Source of the DNA: Opitutaceae bacterium
GTDB taxonomy: Bacteria > Verrucomicrobiota > Verrucomicrobiia > Opitutales > Opitutaceae
DNA: 64,000 nt
Direction: 5' to 3'
Assembly (NCBI GenBank): GCA_027485815.1
Contig: JAIXQE010000220.1
Coordinates: 43,938 to 107,937, forward strand
Below the pieces are notes generated by a model. The model searched no databases and had not been told where the DNA came from. It saw only the letters and a program-made list of their open reading frames with translations. Position numbers and translations under genes: made by a program. How positions within the stretch are numbered: position 1 is the first letter of the stretch; the number at the start of each line of letters is the position of its first letter. Below, in pieces: positions 42,678 through 52,211 of the stretch.

Positions 42678-44147
42678 ATGCGCCTCCTCCCCCTCGTCCT
42701 CGCCCCGCTGCTGCTCGCGGGGGCGCTCCCCGCCGGGTCTCCCCCGCGCCCGGCCAACATCGTGTTCTTCCTCGCGGACGACCTCGGCCAGCGCGACCTC
42801 GGCGCCTACGGGAGCACGTTCTACGAGACGCCGCACCTCGACCGCCTCGCGCGCGAGGGCGCCCGCTTCACCGACGCCTACGCGGCCTGCCCGGTATGCT
42901 CGCCCACCCGCGCGAGCATCCTCACCGGCCGCTGGCCCCAGCGCACCGGGATCACCGACTTCATCGGCGCCCCGCTCAAGCCGGAGCAATGGAAGCGCAA
43001 CACCCGCTCCCTCCCCGCCACGTACGCGGACCGGCTCGCACTCGACGCGCCCACCGCCGCGAAGTCCCTCAAGGCCGCCGGCTACGCGACCTTCTTCGCT
43101 GGGAAGTGGCACCTCGGTCCCGAGGGGTGGTGGCCGGAAAACCAGGGCTTCGATTTCAACTTGGGCGGCAACGAACGGGGCGGACCCTACGGCGGGAAAC
43201 GCTACTTCTCCCCCTACGGCAACCCGCGCCTCCCCGACGGACCCGACGGGGAGCACCTGCCGGATCGCCTCGCGCAGGAGGCCGTCAAGTTCATCGCCGC
43301 CCAGCGCGACCGGCCCTTCCTCGTCTATTTCCCCTTCTATTCCGTCCACACGCCGCTGATGGCCCGCGAGGACCTGCGGTTGAAGTACGAGGAGAAGCGC
43401 CGCCGCCTCGGTCTCGGCGAACGCTGGGGCCGCGAAGGCGAGCGGGAGGTCCGCGAGGTCCAGAGCCACGCCGTCTACGCGGGGATGGTCGAGGCGATGG
43501 ACCTCGCCGTCGGGCGCGTCCTGCAGGCCCTCGACGACCTCGGCCGGCGGGAGGACACGCTCGTCATCTTCACCAGCGACAACGGAGGCCTGTCCACCAG
43601 CGAGGGTTCGCCCACCTCGAACCGGCCGCTGCGCGCGGGCAAGGGTTGGATGTACGAGGGCGGCATCCGCGTGCCGCTGATTGTCCGCTGGCCGGGGGTC
43701 GCCCGGCCCGGGAGCGTGGTCGCGGCCCCGGTCAGCAGTCCGGACTTCCTCCCCACGTTCCTCGCGGCCGCCGGCCTTCCGCCGCCCCCGGCGGAGCGGG
43801 ACGGCCGCAGCCTGGTCCCGCTCCTGCGCGGGGAGGCCGCCGCCGAGCGCGCGCTCTTCTGGCATTACCCGCATTACGGCAACCAGGGCGGCGCCCCTTC
43901 CGCCGCCGTCCGGCGGGGCGACTGGAAGCTCATCACTTGGCTGGAGGACGGGCGGGAGGAACTCTTCCACCTCGGCGAGGACCTGGGCGAACAGCGTGAC
44001 CTCGCGGCGCGGGAACCCGCCCGCGTGGCCACCCTCCGCGCCGAGTTGCGCGCGTGGCAACAGGACGTGGGCGCGCGGTTTCCGGTCCCGAATCCCGCCT
44101 ACGATCCGGCCGCGCCCAGCGGCCGGGCGGCCCCGCGGAAGCAGTAG
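42678..44147 (+). CDS. Exported S1 sulfatase 11 (arylsulfatase A-like)
   Basis: The 489-residue protein closes the cluster. It has a signal peptide (1-20), D34-D35 in FLADDLGQRDLGAYG, C74 in CSPTR, FAGKWHLGPEGWWPENQGFD, FPFYSVHTPLM and FTSDNGG. The C-terminal part HLGEDLGEQRDLAAREPAR resembles sulfatase 1, so the first and last genes are closer to one another than to the middle ones. This is an impression, not an alignment. trpE starts 59 bases downstream. Confidence 0.9.
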   Translation: MRLLPLVLAPLLLAGALPAGSPPRPANIVFFLADDLGQRDLGAYGSTFYETPHLDRLAREGARFTDAYAACPVCSPTRASILTGRWPQRTGITDFIGAPLKPEQWKRNTRSLPATYADRLALDAPTAAKSLKAAGYATFFAGKWHLGPEGWWPENQGFDFNLGGNERGGPYGGKRYFSPYGNPRLPDGPDGEHLPDRLAQEAVKFIAAQRDRPFLVYFPFYSVHTPLMAREDLRLKYEEKRRRLGLGERWGREGEREVREVQSHAVYAGMVEAMDLAVGRVLQALDDLGRREDTLVIFTSDNGGLSTSEGSPTSNRPLRAGKGWMYEGGIRVPLIVRWPGVARPGSVVAAPVSSPDFLPTFLAAAGLPPPPAERDGRSLVPLLRGEAAAERALFWHYPHYGNQGGAPSAAVRRGDWKLITWLEDGREELFHLGEDLGEQRDLAAREPARVATLRAELRAWQQDVGARFPVPNPAYDPAAPSGRAAPRKQ

Positions 44148-44206
44148 CCCGGCCGTCATTCGCCTTGCCCGCGCCGGCGCCCGCGGGCATCACCGCGGGT
44201 CGCCGT

Positions 44207-45694
44207 ATGAACATCCATCCGACCCGCGAGGCCTTCGCGAGCCTCGCCCGGCAGGGCAACGTCATCCCGGTCACGACCGACCTGATGGCGGACTTCGAGA
44301 CCCCCGTCTCGGCCTACGCCAAGCTCCGCGCCGCCGGGCCCTCGTTCCTGCTCGAGTCGGTGGAGGGCGGCGAGCACCTCTCCCGGTACAGCTTCATCGG
44401 CTGCCGCCCGCGCCGCATCCTCGCGTGCGGTCCCGCCACCACCGAAATCCGGGAACCCGGCCGCGCGCCGGTGACCGTGCCCACGCCCGCCGATCCGCTC
44501 ACGCTGCTGGAGGACGAACTCCGGGGCTACCGGCCCGTCTCGCTCCCGGGACTGCCGCGCTTCACCGGCGGGGCGGTCGGATTCCTCGCCTACGAGTACG
44601 TCACCCGGCTCGAACCGAGCGTGCCCTCCGCCCCCGGCCCGGGCCTCGGCACGCCCCTGCTCTATTTCCTGCTGGTGGATTCGCTCCTGATCTTCGACCG
44701 CGCCCGCCAGACCCTGCGCCTCTGCGTGAACGCGCACGTCGCCGAGCCCGCGGCCGCGGACGCCGCCTACGACGCCGCGGTGCGCGAACTGCGGGAACTG
44801 CACGAACTGCTCCGCCACCCGCGCGCCCTTGCCCCCGCCCCGGTGGTGGATCCGGGCCCCGTGCAGATTCCGCCGGGCAACTTCACCCCGGCCGCCTTCG
44901 AGGCGGCGGTGACGGCCGGGCAGGAGTTCATCCGCGCGGGGGATATCATCCAGTTCGTGCCCTCGCAGCGATTCTCGCGGCCCTTCACCCGGCCGGCCCT
45001 CGACCTGTACCGGGCGCTGCGCACGGTGAACCCCTCCCCGTACCTGTTCATCCTCGAGGCGGAGGACTTCGCGCTCGTCGGCGCCTCCCCGGAGGTGCAC
45101 GTGCGCCTGACCGACGGTCGCGTCGAGATCCGCCCGATCGCCGGCACGCGCCGCCGTGGGGCCACGCCGGCCGAGGACGCCGCGCTGGAGCGGGAACTGC
45201 TGGCCGACGAGAAGGAGCGCGCCGAGCACCTGATGCTGGTCGATCTCGCCCGCAATGACATCGGCCGCGTCTGCGCCTACGGCTCGGTGCAGGTCCCGGA
45301 GATGATGGTGATCGAGCGCTACTCGCACGTGATGCACATCGTCTCCCAGGTCGAGGGCCGCATCGCGCCCGGACGCACCGGCTACGACCTGCTGCGCGCA
45401 ACCTTCCCCGCCGGCACCGTGTCCGGGGCGCCGAAGATCCGGGCGATGCAGATCATCGCCGCCAGCGAACCCTCCCCCCGCGGCTGCTACGCCGGCGCCC
45501 TCGGCTACGTCGGCTACGACGGGAACCTCGACACCTGCATCATGCTGCGCACCGCCCTGCTCAAGGACGGTCAGGTCCACATCCAGGCCGGCGCCGGGGT
45601 GGTCGCCGACTCGGTGCCAGCCGCCGAATACCAGGAAACCGTCAACAAGGCGGCCGCCCTGTTCAAGGCGGTGGCGATGGCCGAGCGCTTCTGA
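44207..45694 (+). CDS. trpE: Anthranilate synthase component I
   Basis: The 495-residue enzyme converts chorismate to anthranilate with TrpG-supplied ammonia. It has the N-terminal tryptophan-feedback segment LLESVEGGEHLSRYSFIG. The chorismate-binding domain holds FVPSQRFSR, NPSPYLFILE, GASPEVHVRLTDGRVEIRPI, AGTRRRG, DEKERAEHLMLVDLARNDIG and FPAGTVSGAPKIRAMQII. ATG 44207 puts the family N-terminus in register. No trpG is adjacent, so the amidotransferase must be elsewhere. The neighbouring sulfatases have no evident functional link. Confidence 0.93.
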   Translation: MNIHPTREAFASLARQGNVIPVTTDLMADFETPVSAYAKLRAAGPSFLLESVEGGEHLSRYSFIGCRPRRILACGPATTEIREPGRAPVTVPTPADPLTLLEDELRGYRPVSLPGLPRFTGGAVGFLAYEYVTRLEPSVPSAPGPGLGTPLLYFLLVDSLLIFDRARQTLRLCVNAHVAEPAAADAAYDAAVRELRELHELLRHPRALAPAPVVDPGPVQIPPGNFTPAAFEAAVTAGQEFIRAGDIIQFVPSQRFSRPFTRPALDLYRALRTVNPSPYLFILEAEDFALVGASPEVHVRLTDGRVEIRPIAGTRRRGATPAEDAALERELLADEKERAEHLMLVDLARNDIGRVCAYGSVQVPEMMVIERYSHVMHIVSQVEGRIAPGRTGYDLLRATFPAGTVSGAPKIRAMQIIAASEPSPRGCYAGALGYVGYDGNLDTCIMLRTALLKDGQVHIQAGAGVVADSVPAAEYQETVNKAAALFKAVAMAERF

Positions 45695-45771
45695 GTCGGA
45701 AGACGGCCCGGCGGAGTCCGCTTTCCCCTCGCCGCCGGACCGACGCGCCGCGAGGTTGGGGCACCCCGCTT

Positions 45772-47265
45772 ATGCCCCTCCGCCTCGTCCTCCTGCCCTG
45801 CCTCCTCGCCGCGGCGCTCGCCGGACTTTCCGCGGCCACGCCCCCCGCCGGCTTCCGCGCCGGCGCCGCCACCAGCAACCTCACGCCTCCGCTCGGCACT
45901 CCGATCGTCGGCGGCTTCTCCCCCTTCCCCGCGCAGGACGTCCACGACGAGCTGCACGCCCGCTGCCTCGTCCTTGATGACGGGCGCACGCGCCTCGCCC
46001 TCGTGGTCTGCGACCTGCTCGGCCTGCACGCGTCGGTGAGCACCGAGGCGCGCCGCCTCATCGAGGCGGCCACCGGCATCCCGCCGACCCACGTCCTCGT
46101 CGCCGGCACCCACACGCACTCCGCCGGCAGCGCGCTCGGCGCCAGCCGCTTCGCGGCCGAGCAGCCGCTCGACGACTACCAGCGCTTCGTGGCGACGCGC
46201 GTCGCCGACGGGGTGCGCCGCGCCCTCAACGCGCTCCGCCCGGCGGAACTCGGCTTTGGCACGGTCGACATCCCGGAGCACGTGCACAACCGGCGTTGGG
46301 TAATGCGCGAGGGCAAGGCACCGCCCAACCCCTTCGGCCAGGTGGACCAGGTGAAGATGAATCCCGCCGCGGGCAGCCCGGACCTCGTCGAACCCGCCGG
46401 CCCGATCGACCCGACCGTCTCCTTCCTCGCCCTGCGGGAACCCGGCTCCGGCGCGCTCATCTCCGTGTTCGCCGCCTACTCGCTCCACTACGTCGGGGGC
46501 GTCGGCAGCCGCAGCATCTCCGCGGACTACTTCGGCGTGTTCTGCGGGGAGATCGAGCGGCTGTCCGCCCACCCGGCGGCAACCCGGCCATGCGTGGCCC
46601 TGCTCGCGAACGGGACGAGCGGCGACATCAACAACATCGACTTCCGCCTCGCGAAACGCCCCGCGCGCGCCCCCTACGAGCAGATGAACCTGGTCGGACG
46701 CGACGTCGCCCGGCGCGTGCACGCGGCCCTCGCCGGCATCAGCTGGGAACGCGCCCCCACCCTCGCGGCCGCCTACCGGGAAATGCCCGTGGCCTGGCGC
46801 TCCATCCCGCCGGAACTCGTGGCCTGGGCGCGCGAGACCGAGGCCCGGGCCCCCCGGGTCACCAAGGGCGACATTCCCGTGGGCGCCAAGTTCGCGACCA
46901 CCCCCGACTGGGTGCAGCGGCTCTCGTACGCCGCCCGGGTGCAGGTGCTCGCCGAATCCCGCCCGCCGGCGCGGATCCCCCTGCAGGCCCTGCGGATCGG
47001 CGACGTGGCGATCGGCACCTTCCCGTGCGAGACCTTCGCCGAGACCGGCCTGGAATACCGCCGGCGCAGCCCCTTCCGCCGATCGTTCATGGTCGAGCTA
47101 AACCACGGCTACTTCGGCTACCTGCCCACCCCGCGGCACTTCGCGCTCGGGGGCTATGAAACGTGGCCCGGCACCAACCAACTGGAACCCGAGGCCAGCG
47201 TGAAGATGCTCGACGCTCTCCTCGCACTCACCGCCAGCCTGCAGCCGTCCCTGAATCGCCCGTGA
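45772..47265 (+). CDS. Exported neutral/alkaline ceramidase-like hydrolase
   Basis: The 497-residue protein has a signal peptide (1-22). The N-terminal ceramidase-like domain carries FRAGAATSNLTPPLGTPIVGG, VCDLLGLHASVSTEARRLIE, GTHTHSAGSALG (zinc His region) and LLANGTSGDINNIDF near residue 285, where neutral ceramidases have the catalytic Ser. The usual C-terminal domain is shortened, so ceramide cleavage is uncertain. Many such PVC-phylum proteins have unknown substrates. It lies 77 bases after trpE and is convergent with pheA. Confidence 0.82.
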   Translation: MPLRLVLLPCLLAAALAGLSAATPPAGFRAGAATSNLTPPLGTPIVGGFSPFPAQDVHDELHARCLVLDDGRTRLALVVCDLLGLHASVSTEARRLIEAATGIPPTHVLVAGTHTHSAGSALGASRFAAEQPLDDYQRFVATRVADGVRRALNALRPAELGFGTVDIPEHVHNRRWVMREGKAPPNPFGQVDQVKMNPAAGSPDLVEPAGPIDPTVSFLALREPGSGALISVFAAYSLHYVGGVGSRSISADYFGVFCGEIERLSAHPAATRPCVALLANGTSGDINNIDFRLAKRPARAPYEQMNLVGRDVARRVHAALAGISWERAPTLAAAYREMPVAWRSIPPELVAWARETEARAPRVTKGDIPVGAKFATTPDWVQRLSYAARVQVLAESRPPARIPLQALRIGDVAIGTFPCETFAETGLEYRRRSPFRRSFMVELNHGYFGYLPTPRHFALGGYETWPGTNQLEPEASVKMLDALLALTASLQPSLNRP

Positions 47266-47293
47266 TCCCGGGCGATCCCGCCGGACGCGGCGG

Positions 47294-48373
47294 TCACCCC
47301 ACCTGCGGATAGCTGCCCAGCCACTTCACCAGCGGGCAGAAGCGGCGTAGCTCGGCCACCGCCTCGCGCATCGCCGGATCCTCGTAGTGTCCGGTGACGT
47401 CGAGGAAGAAGTAGTAATCCCACGGGCGCCGCTTGCTGGGGCGCGACTCGATCTTGGAGAGGTTGATCCCACGCTCGGCCAGCGGCATCAGCATCCGCAG
47501 GAGCGCGCCGGAATGGGAAGCGGCCTCGTCGCCCAGGGAGACCAGCAGGCTGGTGAGATCCTTGCCCGCGCCGGCCGAGCCGGACGGCTGGCGGCCCAGC
47601 ACGAAGAAGCGCGTGGTGTTGTCGGCCTTGTCCTGGATGTTCCGGACCAGGACGGGCACGCCGTAATGCTCCGCCGCGAGTTCACCCGCGACCGCCGCCG
47701 CGCCCGGCTCGGCCTGGGCGAGCTGCACGGCCCGGGAGGTGCTGGGTGCGTCGACCAGCTGCGCGTGCGGCAGGTGCCGCTGCAGCCAGTGCCGGCACTG
47801 CGCCAACGCCTGGTCCTTCGAATACACGCGCGTCACCGCCTCGAGCGGCGCGGTGGAGATGAGCGCGTGGTTGATCTCCATGTAGACCTGCGCGACCACC
47901 TTCACGTCGCTCTCCACGAAGCTGTCGAGCGCCTCGCGCACCGAGCCCTCGGTCGAGTTCTCGATCGGGATCACGGCGTAGTCCGTCTCCCCCTTCTCCA
48001 CCGCGGTGAAGATGTCCGCGACGGTGGCCATCGGATGGTAGCCCACGCTGGCGCCGAACTTCCGCAGCGCGGCCGCGTGGGTGTTGCTCGCCTCGGGGCC
48101 GAGGTAGGCGATGAGCAGCGGCTTCTCGAGGGCGATCGCCGCGGACATTATCTCGCGGTAGATCGCGCGCAGCGCCTCGTCGCGGATCGGTCCCCGGTTG
48201 CGCGCGGTGACCTTGCGCAGCACGGCGTCCTCCCGCTCCGCGACGTAGATCTGGCCGCCGGCGTTCCGCTTCACCTTGCCGATCTCCGCCGCGAGGGAGA
48301 GGCGGCGGTTCAGGAGTTCCACCAACTGGTGGTCAATCTGGTCAATCTGGTCGCGGATGGGGCCGAGGTCCAT
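47294..48373 (-). CDS. pheA: Bifunctional chorismate mutase/prephenate dehydratase (P-protein)
   Basis: The 359-residue protein turns chorismate to prephenate and then phenylpyruvate for phenylalanine synthesis. The N-terminal AroQ mutase spans about 1-85 (IRDQIDQIDHQLVELLNRR). The dehydratase domain, about 90-265, has IAYLGPEASNTHAAALRKFG, VIPIENSTEGSVREALD and DNTTRFFVLG. The C-terminal ACT domain, about 275-355, has the Phe-sensing GALLRMLMPLAERGINLSKIESRP. It starts 1 base after the scpB stop, so the two are cotranscribed. It complements the mutase-free TyrA encoded at 213. Confidence 0.93.
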   Translation of the reverse strand: MDLGPIRDQIDQIDHQLVELLNRRLSLAAEIGKVKRNAGGQIYVAEREDAVLRKVTARNRGPIRDEALRAIYREIMSAAIALEKPLLIAYLGPEASNTHAAALRKFGASVGYHPMATVADIFTAVEKGETDYAVIPIENSTEGSVREALDSFVESDVKVVAQVYMEINHALISTAPLEAVTRVYSKDQALAQCRHWLQRHLPHAQLVDAPSTSRAVQLAQAEPGAAAVAGELAAEHYGVPVLVRNIQDKADNTTRFFVLGRQPSGSAGAGKDLTSLLVSLGDEAASHSGALLRMLMPLAERGINLSKIESRPSKRRPWDYYFFLDVTGHYEDPAMREAVAELRRFCPLVKWLGSYPQVG

Positions 48374-48374
48374 T

Positions 48375-49262
48375 TCAGGCGGGGGTCGGGGTGGTCGGCG
48401 CGGATCCGTCCGCGGGGGAAGCGGGCTCGGCCGCTGCCTCGGGGGCGGGGTCCGGGGCGGGATCCGCCGCGGCCGGCAGCGGCGCCTCCAGCGGCAGCTG
48501 CTCGTCGGGGAGGCCCATGTCGAGGTCACCGGGCGCCTTGGTGTTCTCCGACTTGCGCAGCCACTCGTCGATCTGCCGCGACGAGAGCACGTCGGAGGCG
48601 GGCAGTTCGTCGAGGGACTTGATGCCCGTGAACTCGAGGAAGTCGTCGGTGGTCGCGTATTGGATCGGCCGGCCGGGGGTGTCGGCGCGTCCCACGATGT
48701 AGACGAGGTCCCGCTCCAGCAGCTTGTTCAGCCCGGCCTCGGCGGAAACCCCGCGGATGTTCTCGATCTCGGTGCGGGTGACCGGCTGGCGGTAGGCGAT
48801 CACGGCCAGCGTCTCGAGGGCGGACTGCGTGAGCTTCACCGGAGGAGGCTCCTGCCGCAAAATCCGGACCCAGCGCGCGAAGCGGGGTTCGGTGACCAGC
48901 CGGTAGCCCGCGTTGCCCTCGATCAGGAGCAGCCCGTCGCCCGCGGCGCGCAGCTGCGCGGCGATCGCGTCCATCGCCTCGCGGATCTGGGTCGCGGTGA
49001 CCAGCGAAGGGACGTCGACATACAATTCGGGGTCGCCGGCGGCGGGCTCCACGACCACCTCGGCGGCCTCCTCCGGGGCGGGCGCGGGGGCGGCGGAGGC
49101 GACTTCCCCGGCGGCCGGCTCCGGCCCCGCGGGCCGGTCCATCCCGGGCAGCGCCTGCTGCTCGTGGAACCGGGTGAAGGCAGCCTGGATGTCCTTGATC
49201 GCGAGCGGTTGGCTCGAGGAGAGGAGCAGGGCCTTGAGGACTTTCTGGAGGTTGAACGCCAT
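48375..49262 (-). CDS. scpB: Segregation and condensation protein B
   Basis: ScpB is the winged-helix kleisin-binding subunit of the SMC-Scp condensin. The 295-residue protein has KVLKALLLSSSQPLAIKDIQ at the N-terminus. The family signature is ESLAVIAY-like (LETLAVIAYRQPVTRTEIENIRG, about 168-190), followed by LLERDLVYIVGRADTPGRPI. A long low-complexity Ala/Pro/Glu insertion (about 40-75) and an acidic Ala/Pro tail make it longer than the usual 180-200 residues. It heads a two-gene unit with pheA. Confidence 0.88.
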   Translation of the reverse strand: MAFNLQKVLKALLLSSSQPLAIKDIQAAFTRFHEQQALPGMDRPAGPEPAAGEVASAAPAPAPEEAAEVVVEPAAGDPELYVDVPSLVTATQIREAMDAIAAQLRAAGDGLLLIEGNAGYRLVTEPRFARWVRILRQEPPPVKLTQSALETLAVIAYRQPVTRTEIENIRGVSAEAGLNKLLERDLVYIVGRADTPGRPIQYATTDDFLEFTGIKSLDELPASDVLSSRQIDEWLRKSENTKAPGDLDMGLPDEQLPLEAPLPAAADPAPDPAPEAAAEPASPADGSAPTTPTPA

Positions 49263-49364
49263 GCGCGGGCCGGGCGAGTGAGGGAGCCCCCCCCGGAGGC
49301 TGCAACCCGATTTTGCGCGCGACGCGGGCTTGTCGCGGCGGCCGCGGCCGCTTGTGCTCGCCGG

Positions 49365-50267
49365 ATGCCCCGTATCCTCCTCGCCTGCGCCGCCCTGCTC
49401 GCGGCCGCCCCGTTGCTCCCCTCCCTATCCGCCGCCGAAAAGGCGGTGCCCTACGCCCAGGTGATGGGCCCGATCCGCCTCTGGGCGGGCGCGGCTCCGG
49501 GCGCCACGGGGGAGCGGCCGCAGGACATCCCCACCCTCACCCCGTACGCGCCCGCGGGCCGACCCTCCGGCGCGACGATGCTGATCCTGCCCGGCGGGGG
49601 CTACGGCAGCCTCGCCGAGCACGAGGGCACGGGCTACGCCGAGTTCCTCACGCGCCACGGCATCACCTGCTACGTCCTCAAGTACCGCCTCGGCTCCGCC
49701 GGCTACCGCCACCCCGTGATGCTCCAGGACGCCGCGCGCGCACTCCGGATGGTCCGGGGCTTCGCCCGCCGCGACGGCCTCGACCCGCGCCGCATCGGCG
49801 TGATCGGCTCCTCCGCCGGCGGCCACCTCGCCTCCACCCTCCTCACCCACTTCGACGCCGGCCGGGCCGACGACGCGGATCCGGTCGAACGCGAGAGCTC
49901 CCGCCCCGACCTCGGCATCCTCTGCTACCCTGTCATCTCCCTCCTCGAATTCGCCCACGCCGGCTCCCGCCGCAACCTGCTCGGCGAAAACCCCGACCCC
50001 GCGCTGGTGCGCCACCTCTCCAACGAGCTGCAGGTCACCGCCGACACGCCCCCCTGCTTCCTCTGGCACACGGTCGAGGACAAGGGCGTCCCGGTCGAGA
50101 ACTCGCTCCTCTTCGCGGCGGCCCTGCGCCGCGCCGGCGTCCCCTTCTCCCTCCACGTGTACGAGAAGGGGGCCCACGGCCTCGGCTTCGGCCGGCCCGA
50201 CCGGCCCGCGCCACCCTGGGGCGACCAGCTGCTGCACTGGTTCCGCGAACGCGCCTACCTGCCCTGA
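49365..50267 (+). CDS. Exported alpha/beta hydrolase (BD-FAE/acetyl esterase-like)
   Basis: The 300-residue protein has a signal peptide (1-24) and an alpha/beta-hydrolase fold: oxyanion loop ILPGGGYGSLAEHEG, nucleophile in GVIGSSAGGHLAS (about residue 148), Asp in HTVEDKGVPVENS and His in YEKGAHGLGFG. The group includes xylan and pectin acetyl esterases that deacetylate glycans, which would suit polysaccharide use here. ATG 49365 gives the signal peptide. GCTTGTC lies 30 bases upstream as a possible -35-like element. Confidence 0.85.
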   Translation: MPRILLACAALLAAAPLLPSLSAAEKAVPYAQVMGPIRLWAGAAPGATGERPQDIPTLTPYAPAGRPSGATMLILPGGGYGSLAEHEGTGYAEFLTRHGITCYVLKYRLGSAGYRHPVMLQDAARALRMVRGFARRDGLDPRRIGVIGSSAGGHLASTLLTHFDAGRADDADPVERESSRPDLGILCYPVISLLEFAHAGSRRNLLGENPDPALVRHLSNELQVTADTPPCFLWHTVEDKGVPVENSLLFAAALRRAGVPFSLHVYEKGAHGLGFGRPDRPAPPWGDQLLHWFRERAYLP

Positions 50268-50372
50268 GCGGGGCGGGGCCGGCACCCGCCGGCGGTGCGA
50301 AAGCTTGCCTTGCCTTCGGCCGGCGCGGTCCGCACGGTCGACCCTTTTCCATCCCGCCTTGCCGCGCCGCCC

Positions 50373-52196
50373 ATGAATCAGAGCATCCGTAACATCGCCA
50401 TCATCGCCCACGTCGACCACGGGAAGACCACCCTCGTCGACAAGCTCCTGAAGGAGGGCGGCGTCTTCCGCGCCAACCAGCAGGTCGAGGAGCGCGCCAT
50501 GGACTCGATGGACCTCGAGCGCGAGAAGGGCATCACGATCAAGGCGAAGAACACCTCCGTCCACTGGCAGGACAAGATCATCAACATCGTCGACACCCCG
50601 GGCCACGCCGACTTTGGCGGCGAGGTGGAGCGGGCCCTGCGGATGGTCGACGGCGTGCTCCTCGTGGTCGACGCCTACGACGGCCCCCAGGCCCAGACCC
50701 GCTTCGTGCTCCGCAAGGCCCTGCAGCACGGGCTGAAGGTCGTCATCGTCATCAACAAGATCGACCGTGACAACGCGGAGCCGGCCAAGATGTACGACAA
50801 GGTGCTGGAGCTGCTGATGGAACTCAACGCCACCGAGGAGCAGTTCGACGCCCCCGTCGTGTACGGCTCCGGCCGCGACGGCTACATGATGTACAAGCTC
50901 GACGACGAGCGGAAGAACATGACGCCGCTCTTCGAGACCATCCTCAACCACGTCCCGCCCCCGTTCGCCAAGCCGGACGATCCGTTCCACATGCTCGTGT
51001 CGAACATCGACTGGAGCGACTACGTGGGCCGCATCGCGATCGGCAAGATCCTCGGCGGCCGCGTGAACGTCGGCGACACGGTGTTCACCATCCGCCACGC
51101 GGACGGCAAGCGGATCCGCTCCAAGGTCACCAAGGTCTTCGAATACTCCGGGCTCGGCACCCAGGAGTCCACCGCCGGCGTCGCGGGCAACATCGTCGGG
51201 CTGTCCGGCTTCGAGGACATCGACATCGGCGACACCCTCTCGGCCCAGGAGGAGGGCCACGCGCTGCCCTTCACCCAGATCGACCCGCCGACGCTCGAGA
51301 TGCAGTTCTGCGTCAACGACGGCCCGCTGGTCGGCCAGGAGGGCAAGCTCGTCACCTCGCGCCAGCTGCGCGAACGGCTCTTCCGCGAGCTCAAGACGAA
51401 CGTCTCGATCAGCATCGAGGACAGCGACCGCGCGGGCGTGTACAACGTGAAGGCCCGCGGCGCGATGCAGGTCGCCGTGCTGGTGGAGACGATGCGCCGC
51501 GAGGGCTTCGAGCTCCTCGTCTCCCGCCCGACCGTGATCGAGAAGGTGGTCGAGGGCCGCCGCCTGGAACCCTACGAGACGGTCTGGATCGAGGTCCCGG
51601 ACGAGTGCGTTGGCTCGGTGATGCAGAACCTCGCCAACCGGAAGGGGCAGCTGACCAACATGGAGAAGCACCCCTACTCCACGATGATCGAGGCCACCAT
51701 CACGACCCGCGGCCTCATCGGCATGGAGATCGACGTGGTCAACATGACCAGCGGCCGGGGCGTGATGAGCCACCTGTTCAAGGAATACGGCCCCTTCGCC
51801 GGGGAGGTGCTCACCCGCCTCACCGGGACGCTCATCGCCACCGAGGCGGGCGAGACGACCAGCTACGCGCTGGTGATGTGCCAGGAACGCGGCAAGCTCT
51901 TCGTCAGCCCCGGCGAGCAGGTGTACGAGGGCATGATCATCGGCGAGAACCCCCGCAACGAGGACATCTCGGTCAACGCGGTCCGCGAAAAGAAGCTGAC
52001 CAACTTCCGTTCCCAGGGTGAGGGCGTCGCCACGGGCCTGACCCCCGCGACCAAGCTCTCGCTGGAACGGGCGATCGAATACATCGCCGCCGACGAGCTC
52101 GTCGAGGTGACCCCGAAGAGCCTCCGCCTCCGCAAGCGCATCCTCAAGGAGGTCGAGCGCCGGAAGGTCACCCGCGCCGCCAAGTCCGCGGAGTGA
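50373..52196 (+). CDS. typA: Ribosome-associated GTPase TypA/BipA
   Basis: The 607-residue translational GTPase has G1 AHVDHGKTT (about 12-20), the switch segment REKGITI, G3 [11 protein letters not shown] (about 79) and G4 [10 protein letters not shown] (about 128). Domains II, III and V follow, with the BipA-specific C-terminus [15 protein letters not shown]. It binds the 70S ribosome and assists assembly and stress adaptation. ATG 50373 fits the family N-terminus. GCTTGCC at 50303 lies 64 bases upstream. It ends 15 bases from the convergent rluA-type gene. Confidence 0.95.
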   Translation: MNQSIRNIAIIAHVDHGKTTLVDKLLKEGGVFRANQQVEERAMDSMDLEREKGITIKAKNTSVHWQDKIINIVDTPGHADFGGEVERALRMVDGVLLVVDAYDGPQAQTRFVLRKALQHGLKVVIVINKIDRDNAEPAKMYDKVLELLMELNATEEQFDAPVVYGSGRDGYMMYKLDDERKNMTPLFETILNHVPPPFAKPDDPFHMLVSNIDWSDYVGRIAIGKILGGRVNVGDTVFTIRHADGKRIRSKVTKVFEYSGLGTQESTAGVAGNIVGLSGFEDIDIGDTLSAQEEGHALPFTQIDPPTLEMQFCVNDGPLVGQEGKLVTSRQLRERLFRELKTNVSISIEDSDRAGVYNVKARGAMQVAVLVETMRREGFELLVSRPTVIEKVVEGRRLEPYETVWIEVPDECVGSVMQNLANRKGQLTNMEKHPYSTMIEATITTRGLIGMEIDVVNMTSGRGVMSHLFKEYGPFAGEVLTRLTGTLIATEAGETTSYALVMCQERGKLFVSPGEQVYEGMIIGENPRNEDISVNAVREKKLTNFRSQGEGVATGLTPATKLSLERAIEYIAADELVEVTPKSLRLRKRILKEVERRKVTRAAKSAE

Positions 52197-52211
52197 TGCT
52201 CCCGGGTGGCC

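Noticed and set aside
26101..44147. Recent tandem duplication as the origin of the sulfatase cluster
   Set aside because: The proteins differ in length, activation motif, metal-site motif and C-terminal additions. No long identical DNA stretches were noticed between copies.
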